A stretch of 5,284 nt of DNA from assembly GCA_002842195.1 (NCBI GenBank), contig PHCL01000119.1, positions 1 through 5,284 of the forward strand, written 5' to 3'. The notes below the pieces were generated by a model, which was given only the letters and a program-made list of their open reading frames with translations, made no database searches and was not told the origin of the DNA. The stretch comes from Betaproteobacteria bacterium HGW-Betaproteobacteria-20 (GTDB taxonomy: Bacteria; Pseudomonadota; Gammaproteobacteria; Burkholderiales; Methylophilaceae). This document shows positions 5,142-5,284 of this stretch, in pieces. The position numbers and the translations under genes were made by a program. Position 1 is the stretch's first letter; every line of letters begins with the position of its first letter.

Positions 5142-5284
5142 CTATTCAGGTGGGCGACTTATTAAAGCAATAAGTCATAAGCTCTCACCCCAATACTGAC
5201 CGGGTCTATCGGCCGTGTTAACTGCAAGTTTATTCTTGTGGTTAAAAATGGCTGGTGTTGGTTTTAACGGATTAAGTTGGAGTT
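5142..5284 (+). promoter_or_regulatory. Structured 5' leader of the presumed rplN (spc) transcript
   Basis: There is no convincing gene in this stretch, which runs to the window edge. Three hairpins can be drawn. The first is a bulged stem-loop, 5149-5154 with 5184-5189, enclosing the perfect 8-bp stem GACTTATT (5156-5163) with AATAAGTC (5169-5176). The second is an 11-bp stem, 5218-5228 with 5235-5245, with two G-U pairs and loop TTTATT. The third is a perfect 7-bp stem, GTTAAAA (5241-5247) with TTTTAAC (5262-5268). The second and third share 5241-5245 and so exclude one another. GGAG at 5279-5282 looks like a ribosome binding site for a gene just beyond the edge. That gene is expected to be rplN from the conserved order, but it is not seen. 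Confidence 0.4.

Noticed and set aside
5134..5199. 21-codon open frame beginning ATG TTT GGC
   Set aside because: Its ATG overlaps the proposed -10 box and lies upstream of the expected transcription start. It has no ribosome binding site and no recognisable product.
1..5284. Search for CRISPR arrays, mobile elements, tRNA or rRNA genes and anti-phage or other accessory systems
   Set aside because: Nothing of this kind was seen. The coding space from 423 to 5072 is filled by conserved ribosomal-protein genes without insertions or frameshifts.

Overview
This window is almost the whole S10 ribosomal-protein operon of a proteobacterium, read entirely on the + strand: rpsJ (3' part) - rplC - rplD - rplW - rplB - rpsS - rplV - rpsC - rplP - rpmC - rpsQ. 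It ends in the untranslated leader of what should be the spc operon (rplN would start just past the right edge). The gene order matches the classical Escherichia coli S10 operon. The protein sequences look betaproteobacterial from memory, for example the L3 loop [10 protein letters not shown] followed by RVFPGKRM, and the L22 and S17 N-termini. The fairly AT-rich coding sequence would suit a group such as Methylophilaceae, but that family-level guess is inference only.

Layout: 1-300 is the S10 gene without its first few codons. 301-422 is a 122-base gap. It holds a good sigma70-type promoter (TTGTAA, 17 bases, TATAAT, then the GC-only stretch CCGCGC) and a short leader with a terminator-like hairpin ending in a T run. 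423-5072 is a tightly packed run of ten complete genes. Neighbouring genes overlap by 1-17 bases or are separated by at most 11 bases, so transcription as one unit and translational coupling are expected. 5073-5284 is a 212-base gap without a convincing gene. It contains a 15-bp hairpin right after rpsQ, a second promoter (TTGCGT, 17 bases, TATAAT) whose -35 element lies in the 3' arm of that hairpin, and about 140 bases of presumed rplN leader with several hairpins, two of which compete for the same bases.

The products assemble together: S3, S10, S17 and S19 belong to the 30S subunit, and L2, L3, L4, L16, L22, L23 and L29 to the 50S subunit. L2, L3, L4 and L16 lie near the peptidyl-transferase centre, L4 and L22 line the nascent-peptide tunnel, and L23 and L29 sit at its exit. 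S10 also serves as transcription factor NusE. In E. coli, L4 represses its own operon through a leader upstream of rpsJ; that position lies outside this window.

No undescribed biological system is visible. All coding content is conserved housekeeping. The points worth checking are regulatory: the internal promoter/attenuator between rpsJ and rplC, and the hairpin-promoter-leader arrangement between rpsQ and rplN.
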